Positions 17,096 to 25,978 of a DNA stretch of 64,000 nt are shown here, one piece after another (the first letter of the stretch is position 1; each line of letters begins with the position of its first letter). The DNA is taken from contig JAEMRT010000011.1 of the NCBI GenBank assembly GCA_016463225.1, positions 1 to 64,000 of the forward strand. The letters are read 5' to 3'. The stretch comes from Sphingopyxis sp. (GTDB lineage Bacteria > Pseudomonadota > Alphaproteobacteria > Sphingomonadales > Sphingomonadaceae). The position numbers and the translations under genes were made by a program. Under the pieces are notes generated by a model. That model had not been told where the DNA came from, did no database searches, and saw nothing but the letters and a program-made list of their open reading frames with translations.

Positions 17096-17719
17096 ATGGC
17101 AAGCTGGTGGGAACGTCATGGGGTGCCGCGGCTGATCAAATGCGCCTGTTCGCAGGGACAGATCATGAAGGTGCGCAGCAAGGTGGTGCCCCACGCGGGC
17201 GGCGACGTGCTCGAGCTTGGCTGCGGCGGCGGCATCAACATGGAATTCTATAACCCGGCACGGGTCACCAGCTTTACCGGCCTCGATCCCTCGCCCGAAC
17301 TGCTGGCCATGAGCCGCGCCGCGGCGCAGGCGCGCGGGATGGCCGCCGACATTCAGGGCGGCGTCGGCGAAGCGATGCCGTTCGACGACGCGCGGTTCGA
17401 CACCGTGGTCACCACCTTCACCCTCTGCTCGGTCGCCGATCAGGCCGCGGTGCTCGCCGAAATCCGCCGCGTGCTGAAGCCCGGCGGCACCGCGCTGTTC
17501 CTCGAACATGGCGCCGCGCCCGATGCCGGGGTCGCGAAATGGCAGCGGCGGATCGAGCCGGTGTGGAAACGCATCGGCGGCAATTGCCACCTGACCCGCC
17601 CGATTTCGGGCGCTTATGAACAGGCGGGATTTGCCGTCGACCGGCAGGCGGCCGCTTATATCCCGAAGACCCCGCGCCCGTTCGGCTGGTACGAATATGG
17701 CGCGGCGCGGGTGGCCTGA
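17096..17719 (+). CDS. class I SAM-dependent methyltransferase
   Basis: A 207-residue methyltransferase starting at ATG 17096 with aaggggag upstream. The SAM-binding motif I is VLELGCGGGINMEFY, followed by the acidic GLDPSPE. The post-I region is GVGEAMPFDDARFDTVVTTF and motif III is VLKPGGTALFLEHG, a UbiE/Coq5-like methyltransferase 11 fold. It resembles small phospholipid or quinone-type methyltransferases (for example PmtA-like), but the substrate is not determined. It is 18 bp upstream of the caspase-like gene on the same strand, so the two probably share a transcript. Confidence 0.85.
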   Translation: MASWWERHGVPRLIKCACSQGQIMKVRSKVVPHAGGDVLELGCGGGINMEFYNPARVTSFTGLDPSPELLAMSRAAAQARGMAADIQGGVGEAMPFDDARFDTVVTTFTLCSVADQAAVLAEIRRVLKPGGTALFLEHGAAPDAGVAKWQRRIEPVWKRIGGNCHLTRPISGAYEQAGFAVDRQAAAYIPKTPRPFGWYEYGAARVA

Positions 17720-17737
17720 CACAGAGAGGTTTGCGAG

Positions 17738-19087
17738 ATGATGCGATTCTGGCTGATCACCCTCACCGCGCTGGTCCTGTTCGCGCCGACCACGGCCGAG
17801 GCGCGCAAGGTCGCGCTCGTGATCGGCAACAGCGACTATGCCAACACCAGCCGCCTCGCCAACCCGGTCAACGACATCAGGATCATCGCCGCCTCGGCGC
17901 GGCAGGCGGGCTTCGACGATGTCACCATCGCCGCCGACCTGTCGGTCAATGATTTCCAGAAAGCGATGCGCGATTTTCGCGCCAAGGCCGACGGCGCCGA
18001 TGTCGCGATGGTCTATTTCGCCGGGCACGGGATCAAGGCGCAGGGCAAGAATTGGCTCATCCCCACCGACGCGCAGCTGAAATCGGACCTCGACCTCCCT
18101 TATGAGGCGATCAACCTCGATCGCCTGATGGAATCGGTGTCGGGGGCGCAGATCCGCATGGTCGTGCTCGATTCGTGCCGCAACAATCCGTTCGGCCGCT
18201 CATGGCGCTCGGGGACACGCGCGGTGGTCAACGGGCTGGCAGGAGTTGAGGCCGACGATGTCCTCGTCATCTTCGCCGCCGCGCCCGGCCAGACCGCCGC
18301 CGACGGCACCGCGGGCAACTCGCCCTTCGCCACCTCGCTCGCCAAGCGGCTGCCGCAGCCCGACGTGCCGGTGCAGCTGCTCGGCGGGCTGATCCGCGAC
18401 GATGTGCTCGCGGCGACCGGGGGCAGCCAGCGGCCGTTCGTCAGCGCCAGCATCACCGGCACCCCGGTCTATCTCGTCCCGCGCGCTGGGCCGACCGCGC
18501 CCAAGCCATCGGGCGATCGCAGCGGGCTCGAGGAGCTGCTGTGGAAGGGTGCCATGGCCGAAAACAACGTCCGCGGTTTCAGCGCCTATCTCGCCGAATT
18601 TCCCGCAGGCAAATATGCGGGCGAGGCCGGCGACAAGATTGGCCAGCTGCTGAAAAAACCCGGCGCGACCGCATCGCCCATGACAACGGCACCCGTCACG
18701 ATGGTCGCGATGAAAGCCCCCGCCCCGCCCGCTCCCGCCGCAGCGCGCAAATTCACCCTGACCAACGTCCGTGTCGACTGCGTCAAGCTGACCGGCCGCC
18801 TCGGCCTCGGCCTGCCCGACCAGCTGTTCCTGCGCTTCAATACCGGCCAGCGCTTTCCCGAGGGCAAGAGCGACATCTATTCGATCAAGAAAGGCGAAAG
18901 CTGGGCGGTGAACCAGAGCTTCGAGTTCGACCAGCCGGTCAGCCTGCAACTGCGCGAATTCGACGACATCGGCGGCAGCGACAATATCGGGACCATCGAC
19001 CTTGGGGATACGCCGGGGACATTCACCCGGACGCTGGACGGCGATGCGAGCGATTACCGGGTGACCTATACGCTGGCGGTGGGCTGA
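17738..19087 (+). CDS. secreted caspase-like (peptidase C14) protein with C-terminal beta domain
   Basis: A 449-residue protein. The signal peptide is residues 1-22 (FWLITLTALVLFAPTTAEA). The caspase p20 domain (about 23-240) has the His-Cys dyad as His97 in YFAGHGIKAQGKNW and Cys147 in LDSCRNNPF. VALVIGNSDY is the typical first strand. After an Ala/Pro linker (about 305-340) comes a C-terminal domain of about 105 residues rich in beta strands (KFTLTNVRVDCVKLTG onward). It resembles a C2-like sandwich but I do not recognise it. Export suggests a periplasmic role, unlike cytoplasmic metacaspases. Its targets are unknown. Confidence 0.85.
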   Translation: MMRFWLITLTALVLFAPTTAEARKVALVIGNSDYANTSRLANPVNDIRIIAASARQAGFDDVTIAADLSVNDFQKAMRDFRAKADGADVAMVYFAGHGIKAQGKNWLIPTDAQLKSDLDLPYEAINLDRLMESVSGAQIRMVVLDSCRNNPFGRSWRSGTRAVVNGLAGVEADDVLVIFAAAPGQTAADGTAGNSPFATSLAKRLPQPDVPVQLLGGLIRDDVLAATGGSQRPFVSASITGTPVYLVPRAGPTAPKPSGDRSGLEELLWKGAMAENNVRGFSAYLAEFPAGKYAGEAGDKIGQLLKKPGATASPMTTAPVTMVAMKAPAPPAPAAARKFTLTNVRVDCVKLTGRLGLGLPDQLFLRFNTGQRFPEGKSDIYSIKKGESWAVNQSFEFDQPVSLQLREFDDIGGSDNIGTIDLGDTPGTFTRTLDGDASDYRVTYTLAVG

Positions 19088-19100
19088 CGGGCCGCATCTT

Positions 19101-19213
19101 CTCCCCTCCCTTTTAGGGAGGGGTCGGGGGTGGGTAGCCGCCAAAGGCGGCGTTCTTGTTCGGCTCGCTCTCGCTCGCACCCACCCCTAACCCCTCCCTG
19201 AAAGGGAGGGGGA
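19101..19213. repeat. nested palindromic element
   Basis: A hairpin at about 19101-19122 (ctcccctcccttttaggg and following) and another at 19191-19213 (aacccctccctgaaaggg and following) are themselves arranged as inverted copies around 19123-19190. They fill the convergent gap between the caspase-like gene and trhO. The element could terminate transcription from both sides, though no long T-run follows. Confidence 0.65.
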
Positions 19214-19240
19214 TGACTCAATTGCACGCTAACGCTGCCG

Positions 19241-19966
19241 CTATTCCTTCTCCCCGACCTCGACCAGCCCATGCCCGACACTCACCCGCTCATCGAAAAC
19301 GAAACAGCTTCCGTGCCAGCGGCTCTCCTCAGCCGGAACCTGCTCCAGATACGCCAATATGCCGCCCCTCAGGTGGACGACGTCCTCGACCCCTTCATGC
19401 CGCAGAAACGCCGTCGATTTTTCGCAGCGGATGCCGCCGGTGCAGAACATTGCGACGCGCTTGCCCGCAAAGCGCGCGGCATTGGCGCGCCACCAGTCGG
19501 GGAATTCGCCAAAGCTTTTCGTCGCGGGATCGACCGCTCCGTCAAAACTCCCGTAACCGACCTCAAACCCGTTGCGCGTGTCGATGAGCACCGTGTCCGG
19601 ATCGTCGACCAGCGCGTTCCAGTCGGCGGGATCGACATAAGGCGCGGCGTCACGCGCCGGGTCGAGCCCCGCGACCTTCAGCGTCACGATTTCCTTCTTC
19701 AGCCGCACCTTCAGCCGCTGGAACGGCATCGCCGCCGCGGCCGAATATTTGACATCGAGTTCGGCGCAACCGGGCAGCGCGCGGATATGCGCGATCACCG
19801 CCGCAACGCCATCATCGCTCCCCGCGATCGTCCCGTTAACCCCCTCGCGCGCCAGCAGCACCGTGCCCTTCACCCCCTGCGCGGCGCACAGGCCGATCAG
19901 CGGCGGGCGCAGCGCTGCGGGATCGTCGAACGGTGCAAAACGATAAAGGGCGGCAACCTGGAACAT
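19241..19966 (-). CDS. trhO: tRNA uridine(34) hydroxylase, rhodanese-related (short form)
   Basis: A 241-residue member of the YceA/TrhO family, which hydroxylates U34 of tRNA using oxygen on the way to cmo5U-type wobble modification. The start ATG at 19966 gives MFQVAALYRF. The N-terminal acylphosphatase-like domain is followed by a rhodanese domain with DTRNGFEVGYG and the active-site loop MFCTGGIRCEKS (Cys175, Cys181). The protein stops right after CFVFDERVSVGHGLVEVG. Longer members continue there with a Cys-rich, probably zinc-binding tail, which is absent here. Confidence 0.88.
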   Translation of the reverse strand: MFQVAALYRFAPFDDPAALRPPLIGLCAAQGVKGTVLLAREGVNGTIAGSDDGVAAVIAHIRALPGCAELDVKYSAAAAMPFQRLKVRLKKEIVTLKVAGLDPARDAAPYVDPADWNALVDDPDTVLIDTRNGFEVGYGSFDGAVDPATKSFGEFPDWWRANAARFAGKRVAMFCTGGIRCEKSTAFLRHEGVEDVVHLRGGILAYLEQVPAEESRWHGSCFVFDERVSVGHGLVEVGEKE

Positions 19967-19994
19967 CGGCGCGCCATGTAGGCGCGATTGCGCC

Positions 19995-22010
19995 TCAACG
20001 GAAGGGATCTCCCCGCCCCGTCGCAAAATGCGCCATCGCCATCGTGGTCCATTGCGCGTTCACCCGAATGCAGCTGGGAAAAACACTCGCGTCGGTAACC
20101 AGCACATTGGTCGTCCCATGCACCCGGCAGTCGAGGTCGACGATTCCATGCTGCGGGTCTTCGTTGATCGCATTGCCGCCATGCGGGTGGCTGCTCGACA
20201 GCGTGACATCATCCTGTTCGCGGATCGCGCTTGCGAAAAAGGCATCGACGTCCATGTCGGGGGTCACTTTTTGCCCCTTGGCCAGCGCCGGATAGCATTC
20301 GATCGCCCCCGCGGCGAAATGCACCTTGGTCAACGTCGCCATCGCATCGCGCAGCACCGGCAGGTCGTCGGTGACATCGAGCTGGAACTGCAATTTATCG
20401 TTCACCACCCGCCCGCGCCGGTCGGCGGGAAACAAGATGCCCGCCGAATGCACCCGCCCGAAATTCTTCATCCGGTTCGCATGATCGGCGAACCAGCCGG
20501 GCATCAGCGACGCCATCGACATCGGCGGCTGGAAATGGCTTTCGAGCAAATAGTCGCCGACATCGACATAGCTCGACATCTGATCCTCGTCCCACGCATC
20601 GCCGCCGACGCCATCGGGCATCAGCGCGACGACCGGCGAGGCGACGTTGAGCGACACCTGGTATCCCGTCCCCGCGATATCGCTGCGGTCGAGCAGCTTC
20701 GACGACGCGATCGTGCCGCCCGCCACCACCACCCCGACCCGCGCGCGCACCATCGCGCGCACGTCGCCCGGCAACACCAGCACCACCGCCTCGGCCTCGC
20801 GCCGCCCGTCATAGGCGGTCTGCCAGACAATCTGCTCGGCCTTGGTCCCCGGCAGGATGCGCGCGCCAAAATCGCGGCACGCCGCGGGCAGATAGGTTTG
20901 CGCCACCCCCATGCGGCGGCCATAGGGGCAGCCCGAATTGCAGTAACCGCAATAGGCACAGGCACTGGGCGTATTCGGCGGCCCGAAATTCTTGGCAAAC
21001 CAGTCGGTGATCGCGCGCGTATCGCGCGGCTTGCCCGACCCCGCCGCGTAAGCCTTCCACCCCTCGATCAGGTGCGGCCCATTATGCCGCCCGCTGCGCG
21101 GTTCGATCCGCGCGATGCCCAGCTTCGCCTGCACCGCATCATAGCTTGCGTGAAACGCCGCCGCATCGATCGGCGCGCCGATGCGCGCCCATTTCGCCAG
21201 CACATCCTGCGCGTCGGGGTGCGTCCGCCCCGCCTCGTTGACGCGCAGACAGATGCCGTTGTTGATCGTCGACGACCCACCGACGCAGCGCCCCTGAAAC
21301 ACCACGAAATCACGGTTGGTCGATGTCTGCAACGCGCCATGCTTGTACAGCTGCGCGATCATGTCGAGCTCGTGATGATGGATCTTGTGCGACGGAAAAA
21401 ACGGCCCCGCCTCGACGATCAGCACCTTATAGCCCTGCGCCGCGATATTATGCGCCGCAACTCCGCCGCCCGCGCCCGATCCGATGACGATCACATCATA
21501 TTCGTCGCCCAGCGTGGTGGCATCGAGGATGTGCGCGGGATCAATCTCGCGTCCTGCGACTGGCTTGATCGGCACCTCGTCATCACCCCGGACGCGGTGT
21601 TTGGGCAGCTTGAAACCGATCTGGCGGTGCACCGGGTTGGCGACATTGGCGTCCTGATCGCCCGGCACCAGCCCCGGCTGCCAATGGCCATAATAGCAGG
21701 CGTAAACAATCCCGCGCAGCCGCGCCATGTCCTGAAACAGGTCGATCTGGCTGTCCTGCAACCGGTCCTTCAGCTTGTCCGCGCGCCCCGCGACGTCATC
21801 CTCTGTGAAAAACGGCCCACCCAGCACCACTTCGGTCGCGGTCAGCGACAGGCGGATCTCGTCGAGCTTCGTCCCGCCAACCTTGGCAAACAGCTCGCAG
21901 ATATTGTCGACCACCTGATCCGCGGTGATCGCCATGGTCGCGCCATGAAATAGCGCCTCGGTCAACGCCTTCAGAAATTTGAGCTGCCCGAAATTAAACG
22001 GTGCCGTCAT
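19995..22010 (-). CDS. GMC-family FAD oxidoreductase with N-terminal extension and Cys cluster
   Basis: A 671-residue protein starting at ATG 22010, with gggcagg upstream. Residues 1-165 form a helical extension resembling the gluconate-2-dehydrogenase subunit 3/small-subunit type. The FAD dinucleotide motif is IGSGAGGGVAA (176-186). GGSSTINNGICLRVNEAG is the GMC signature region. Four cysteines (351, 354, 357, 361) occur in CAYCGYCNSGCP, spaced like an iron-sulfur cluster site. The C-terminal HPHGGNAI and DASVFPSCIRVNAQWT carry the likely catalytic His and Asn. It probably oxidises an alcohol, sterol or sugar. No signal peptide is visible. Substrate unknown. Confidence 0.85.
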   Translation of the reverse strand: MTAPFNFGQLKFLKALTEALFHGATMAITADQVVDNICELFAKVGGTKLDEIRLSLTATEVVLGGPFFTEDDVAGRADKLKDRLQDSQIDLFQDMARLRGIVYACYYGHWQPGLVPGDQDANVANPVHRQIGFKLPKHRVRGDDEVPIKPVAGREIDPAHILDATTLGDEYDVIVIGSGAGGGVAAHNIAAQGYKVLIVEAGPFFPSHKIHHHELDMIAQLYKHGALQTSTNRDFVVFQGRCVGGSSTINNGICLRVNEAGRTHPDAQDVLAKWARIGAPIDAAAFHASYDAVQAKLGIARIEPRSGRHNGPHLIEGWKAYAAGSGKPRDTRAITDWFAKNFGPPNTPSACAYCGYCNSGCPYGRRMGVAQTYLPAACRDFGARILPGTKAEQIVWQTAYDGRREAEAVVLVLPGDVRAMVRARVGVVVAGGTIASSKLLDRSDIAGTGYQVSLNVASPVVALMPDGVGGDAWDEDQMSSYVDVGDYLLESHFQPPMSMASLMPGWFADHANRMKNFGRVHSAGILFPADRRGRVVNDKLQFQLDVTDDLPVLRDAMATLTKVHFAAGAIECYPALAKGQKVTPDMDVDAFFASAIREQDDVTLSSSHPHGGNAINEDPQHGIVDLDCRVHGTTNVLVTDASVFPSCIRVNAQWTTMAMAHFATGRGDPFR

Positions 22011-22116
22011 CGCCCTGCCCCCATTTTGCCCCACGTCCAGGATGGCGCGTTATAGCGGGTCGAGGCAAGGCGTATTGTATGGAAGCGGCGGTTATGGTGG
22101 AGATTCGCGACTTTCT

Positions 22117-22203
22117 TTCGTCATCCCGGGCTTGACCCGGGCTCCCGCTTTTGTGACGCCCAAGTCGCCGAGTGGGACCCCGGATCAAGTCCGGGGTGAC
22201 GAA
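22117..22203. repeat. 33-bp inverted repeat, near perfect
   Basis: The arms at about 22117-22149 (ttcgtcatcccgggcttgac and following) and 22171-22203 (ending gtccggggtgacgaa) pair with few mismatches. They lie in the 221-bp gap between the GMC oxidoreductase start and the TPR gene end. The first ten bases match the element at 53175, suggesting one repeat family. Confidence 0.7.
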
Positions 22204-22231
22204 GGAGGATAGATTGGCCTCGATCCGAGCC

Positions 22232-23386
22232 CTACCCCCGCCCCAGCCACGTCAGCCAGAAAAAGCCCAGATCGGCATAACGCCCGCCAGCCGGATCGCC
22301 CGCCGCCGCGCGAAACGCCGCTTCCGCCTCGCCGCGCTGCCCGGCATTCAGCCGCGCCACGCCCAGCCGCACCTGCGCCCCCGCCGCGCTGGGCGGCTCC
22401 GGCCGCGCAACCGTCCCCGGTCGCGCCTTGGCAATCGCCCGCTCGACCTCGGCCATAATCTCGCGCGTTGGCGAAATTGCAGCGTCGAGCAGCCCGCGCT
22501 TCACCCCTTCGCCCAGCACCGCCTTCGCCTCGCGCGGTTCGCCTGTCTGGTTCAGCAATTGCGCCATCCGCTGATATTCGGCCGCCTGCGCCAGTGCCCC
22601 GACTTGGCGCGTCAGGCGGAACAGGTCGATTTCCAGCGCGCCCTCCGCCGCCGCCAGCTGCCGGTACACCACCAATGCGATGCGCCAGTTTTCGGGCGTC
22701 GGATAGGCGCCGACCAGCCCACGCGCGGCGTCGATCCCCGGTGCGACGAGGCTGCCTTGCTGCGCAATGCTCAGCCGTTGCCGATACCAGCCCTCCGCAA
22801 CCGGCTGGCCCAGCGCCGCGCGCGCCGCAATCGCGCGCGTCAGCAGGTCCATCGCGCCCGGCGCATCCTTTTGCGCCAACCGGACCTGCGCCAGATTGGC
22901 CAGCGCATCGGGATCGGACGGCGCCAGCTCGGCCAGACGCCCCCACGACCGTCCCGCCATATCCAGATCCCCGGCGCGAAAGGCGATCTGCCCGCGCACC
23001 GCCAAATGTCCGGCAAGCCGTTCGGGCCGCGTCAACGGGCTGGCGATCAGTATGTCCAGCGCCCCGGCGCGCATGACGTCGTCGCCGCGCCGATTGCCGA
23101 TCTCGAGCTCGTACAGCGCCAGCGCGAAGCGCGCATCGCGGCTGTTCGCGATCCGCCGCGCATCGGCCAGCGCGCGATCCTGCCGCGCCGACTGCGCCCC
23201 ACGCGCCAGATTGCCAAGCGCCGACAGCGCCCGCATTTCCTGCAGCGAAACCGCCAGCTTACTCCCGCCAATTTCCATGACGGTGCTGACCTTGTCCTGC
23301 GCAGAGGCGAAAGCCGAGGCGTCAAGGCCGGCGCTGACGACAAACATCGCAGCCGCCGCGAGGTGAGCGCGCGTACCCAACCGCAT
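22232..23386 (-). CDS. secreted tetratricopeptide-repeat protein
   Basis: A 384-residue protein starting at ATG 23386 (MRLGTRAHLAAAAMFVVSAG), which gives a good signal peptide cleaved near ASAFA. An in-frame start further upstream would bury the signal. The mature part is almost wholly helical with degenerate TPR-like units, clearest in RGQIAFRAGDLDMAGRSW, LANLAQVRLAQKDAPGAM and LGVARLNAGQRGEAEAAF. It is a likely periplasmic scaffold or adaptor protein. It follows malate synthase on the same strand, after a 268-bp gap with a palindrome. No specific function can be assigned. Confidence 0.72.
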   Translation of the reverse strand: MRLGTRAHLAAAAMFVVSAGLDASAFASAQDKVSTVMEIGGSKLAVSLQEMRALSALGNLARGAQSARQDRALADARRIANSRDARFALALYELEIGNRRGDDVMRAGALDILIASPLTRPERLAGHLAVRGQIAFRAGDLDMAGRSWGRLAELAPSDPDALANLAQVRLAQKDAPGAMDLLTRAIAARAALGQPVAEGWYRQRLSIAQQGSLVAPGIDAARGLVGAYPTPENWRIALVVYRQLAAAEGALEIDLFRLTRQVGALAQAAEYQRMAQLLNQTGEPREAKAVLGEGVKRGLLDAAISPTREIMAEVERAIAKARPGTVARPEPPSAAGAQVRLGVARLNAGQRGEAEAAFRAAAGDPAGGRYADLGFFWLTWLGRG

Positions 23387-23540
23387 TTGCGGGCGAGCCT
23401 CCTCCAATTGGTCTGTTTGATGTGTTCGGATCGCCACGATAGCTGCTCACCTAAAGGACCGAATTGACCTTCAAGGACTACGCTTGTCTCGCAATGCTTA
23501 CAATGGGTTGTCCACTTCAGGGTGGAAAGCGGCCAATCTG

Positions 23541-23623
23541 TTCCCCGACGAAAGCCGGGCCCCAGGGCGTTAAAAAGCAAGCATCGCGTGATGACGCCCT
23601 GGACCCCGGCTTTCGCCGGGGAA
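23541..23623. repeat. 30-bp inverted repeat downstream of malate synthase
   Basis: The arms at 23541-23570 (ttccccgacgaaagccgggc and following) and 23594-23623 are near-perfect reverse complements around a 23-nt loop. The element lies just after the stop of malate synthase and before the TPR gene. It may stabilise or terminate the glcB transcript. Confidence 0.75.
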
Positions 23624-23653
23624 CGGCAGCTTCCGGTCGAAAGCCGCCGTGTC

Positions 23654-25747
23654 CTACCCCGCCTTTTTCGCCTGCCGGAACTTGTGCAGCAGCGGCTCGG
23701 TATAACCCGACGGCTGGGTCACCCCGTCAAAGATCAGCGCGCGCGCCGCCTGATAGGCGATCCCGTCGGGGGTCAGTTTTTCGTACAGCGGATCGCCCGC
23801 ATTCTGCGCATCGACCTTCACCGCCATCCGCGCCAGCGCCGCGTCGACCTGGCTTTCCGAACACACGCCGTGCAGCAGCCAGTTGGCCAGCGCCTGACTC
23901 GCGATCCGCAACGTCGCGCGGTCTTCCATCAGGCCGACGTCGTCGATGTCGGGCACCTTCGAACAACCAACCCCCTGATCGATCCAGCGCACGACATAGC
24001 CCAAAATGCCCTGACAATTATTGTCGAGCTCGCGGGTGATTTCGGCCTCGCTCCAGTTGCGACCGGTGGCGACCGGGATGTTCAGCAACCGGTCGAGCGA
24101 CGGCACCGCTTCGCCCGCGATCTCCTGCTGCCGCGCAAACACATCGACCGCATGATAATGCAGCGCATGCAGCGTCGCGGCGGTCGGCGATGGCACCCAC
24201 GCGGTGTTCGCACCCGATTTCGGATGACCGATCTTCGCCTCCAGCATCGCGCGCATCAGGTCGGGCATCGCCCACATGCCCTTGCCGATCTGCGCCTTGC
24301 CCGACAGCCCGCAGGCGAGACCGATACGGACATTGCGATCCTCATAGGACGCGATCCAGTCGCTCGCCTTCATCTCGCCCTTGGGGATCATCGGCCCCGC
24401 GCGCATGCTGGTGTGAATCTCGTCGCCGGTGCGGTCGAGGAAGCCGGTGTTGATGAATACGATGCGGTCCTTCACCGCATGGATGCAGGCGGCGAGATTG
24501 GCGCTGGTGCGGCGCTCCTCGTCCATCACCCCGACCTTCATCGTATGACGCGCGAGACCGAGCATATCCTCGACCGCATCGAACAATCGGTCGGTGAAGC
24601 CGCACTCCTCCGGCCCGTGCTGCTTCGGCTTGACGATATAGATGCTGCCCGCGCGGCTGTTGGTGAGGGTTCCAAGGCCTTTCAGGTCGTGGAGCGAACA
24701 TAGCGCGGTGATCACCGCGTCGCACAGACCTTCGGGCGCCTCGCTGCCGCCGGGCAGCCGGATCATCGGCGTCGTCATCAAATGCCCGACGTTGCGGACG
24801 AACATCACGCTGCGGCCGTGCAGCACGAACGGCTCGCCCGCCGGCGAGGTCCATTCGCGGTCGGCCTCCATCGCGCGCGTCACCGTCCGCCCGTCCTTGG
24901 CAAAGCTTTCGGTCAAATCGCCGCGCATCAGGCCCAGCCAGTTAGTGTAACCGAGCACCTTGTCCTCGCCGTCGACCGCGGCGACGCTGTCTTCCAGATC
25001 GATGATCGTCGTCAGCGCCGCTTCAAGGACGACGTCGGCGATGCCGGCCGGGTCGGTCTTGCCGATCGCGCTCGCCGAATCGATCACCAGTTCCATGTGC
25101 AGGCCATTGTGACGAAGCAGGATGCCGCCGGGCTTGCTGCCGGCCCATTGCGCCGGATCGGCGAGCGTCAATTGTCCGCCCTGCCAGTCGGCCCAGCTGC
25201 CCGCCGCCAGCGGCACCGCTTCGTCAAGAAACGCCTTGGCGCGCGCGATCACCGCCGCGCCGCGCGCCGCGTCATAGCCGCCGGGCTGCGCGGGCGGCGC
25301 GTCGAGCGCGTCGGTCCCGTAAAGCGCGTCGTAGAGGCTGCCCCAGCGCGCGTTGGCGGCGTTGAGGGCAAAGCGCGCGTTGAGTGCGGGGACAACCAGC
25401 TGCGGCCCCGCCATCGTCGCGATTTCGGGATCGACATTCTGGGTGCCGATTTTGAACGGCGCAGGTTCGGGGACAAGATAGCCGATTTTGCGCAAGAACG
25501 TCTGATAGGCGGCAGCGTCATGCGCCTGCCCCGCACGCCCGTGGTGCCACGCGTCGATCTGGACCTGCAAATCCTCGCGCTTGATAAGCAAAGCGGCATT
25601 TTCGGGATCAAATTTGCCCAACAACGCAGCAAAATCTGCCCAGAATTTACCCGCGTCGAGCCCGGTACCGGGCAACGCGCGCGCCTCGATGAAATCGGCC
25701 AAACGCGAATCGACGGACAAGCCGCTGCGGTCGAGGAAATCAGTCAT
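23654..25747 (-). CDS. glcB: malate synthase G
   Basis: A 697-residue cytoplasmic enzyme condensing glyoxylate with acetyl-CoA to malate in the glyoxylate bypass. The length fits the large G isoform (about 720 residues). Recognisable blocks are [30 protein letters not shown] (with acidic metal ligands), [14 protein letters not shown] and [13 protein letters not shown], then [18 protein letters not shown]. The C-terminus has [20 protein letters not shown] with the likely catalytic Asp. No isocitrate lyase gene is seen in the window. Confidence 0.95.
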   Translation of the reverse strand: MTDFLDRSGLSVDSRLADFIEARALPGTGLDAGKFWADFAALLGKFDPENAALLIKREDLQVQIDAWHHGRAGQAHDAAAYQTFLRKIGYLVPEPAPFKIGTQNVDPEIATMAGPQLVVPALNARFALNAANARWGSLYDALYGTDALDAPPAQPGGYDAARGAAVIARAKAFLDEAVPLAAGSWADWQGGQLTLADPAQWAGSKPGGILLRHNGLHMELVIDSASAIGKTDPAGIADVVLEAALTTIIDLEDSVAAVDGEDKVLGYTNWLGLMRGDLTESFAKDGRTVTRAMEADREWTSPAGEPFVLHGRSVMFVRNVGHLMTTPMIRLPGGSEAPEGLCDAVITALCSLHDLKGLGTLTNSRAGSIYIVKPKQHGPEECGFTDRLFDAVEDMLGLARHTMKVGVMDEERRTSANLAACIHAVKDRIVFINTGFLDRTGDEIHTSMRAGPMIPKGEMKASDWIASYEDRNVRIGLACGLSGKAQIGKGMWAMPDLMRAMLEAKIGHPKSGANTAWVPSPTAATLHALHYHAVDVFARQQEIAGEAVPSLDRLLNIPVATGRNWSEAEITRELDNNCQGILGYVVRWIDQGVGCSKVPDIDDVGLMEDRATLRIASQALANWLLHGVCSESQVDAALARMAVKVDAQNAGDPLYEKLTPDGIAYQAARALIFDGVTQPSGYTEPLLHKFRQAKKAG

Positions 25748-25843
25748 TCAAGCACCCTTTGATCAGCGCGATGGCGCAATGGAATCCGGGGAGGAAAGGG
25801 CCGCCGCCCTATGCCGCGATTGACCGGATATGGCAATGGCGGC

Positions 25844-25880
25844 GATTTCACGCATAGGATTTCACACGCATAGGATTTCA
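25844..25880. repeat. 16-bp tandem repeat upstream of malate synthase
   Basis: The unit cacgcataggatttca occurs exactly twice, at 25849-25864 and 25865-25880, preceded by a third partial copy (gatttca at 25844). On the minus strand it lies about 100 bp upstream of the glcB start. It could be repeated regulator sites or a simple slippage duplication. Confidence 0.7.
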
Positions 25881-25922
25881 ATCGACCGGTTTCGTTTCGG
25901 CACTTGCCGGGACTGCCAGCAT

Positions 25923-25943
25923 GTGCATTATGTTGCAATGCAC
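25923..25943. promoter_or_regulatory. 7-bp inverted repeat, possible operator
   Basis: GTGCATT at 25923-25929 and AATGCAC at 25937-25943 flank a 7-nt spacer, 35 bp upstream of the WYL-like gene and in the glcB divergent region. The TTGCAATGCACAA core resembles TGC/GCA-type operators such as those of PhaR, but this is only a visual likeness. Confidence 0.25.
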
Positions 25944-25978
25944 AACAAAATCTCTCTCCCCCTCCCCAAGGCCACGTC

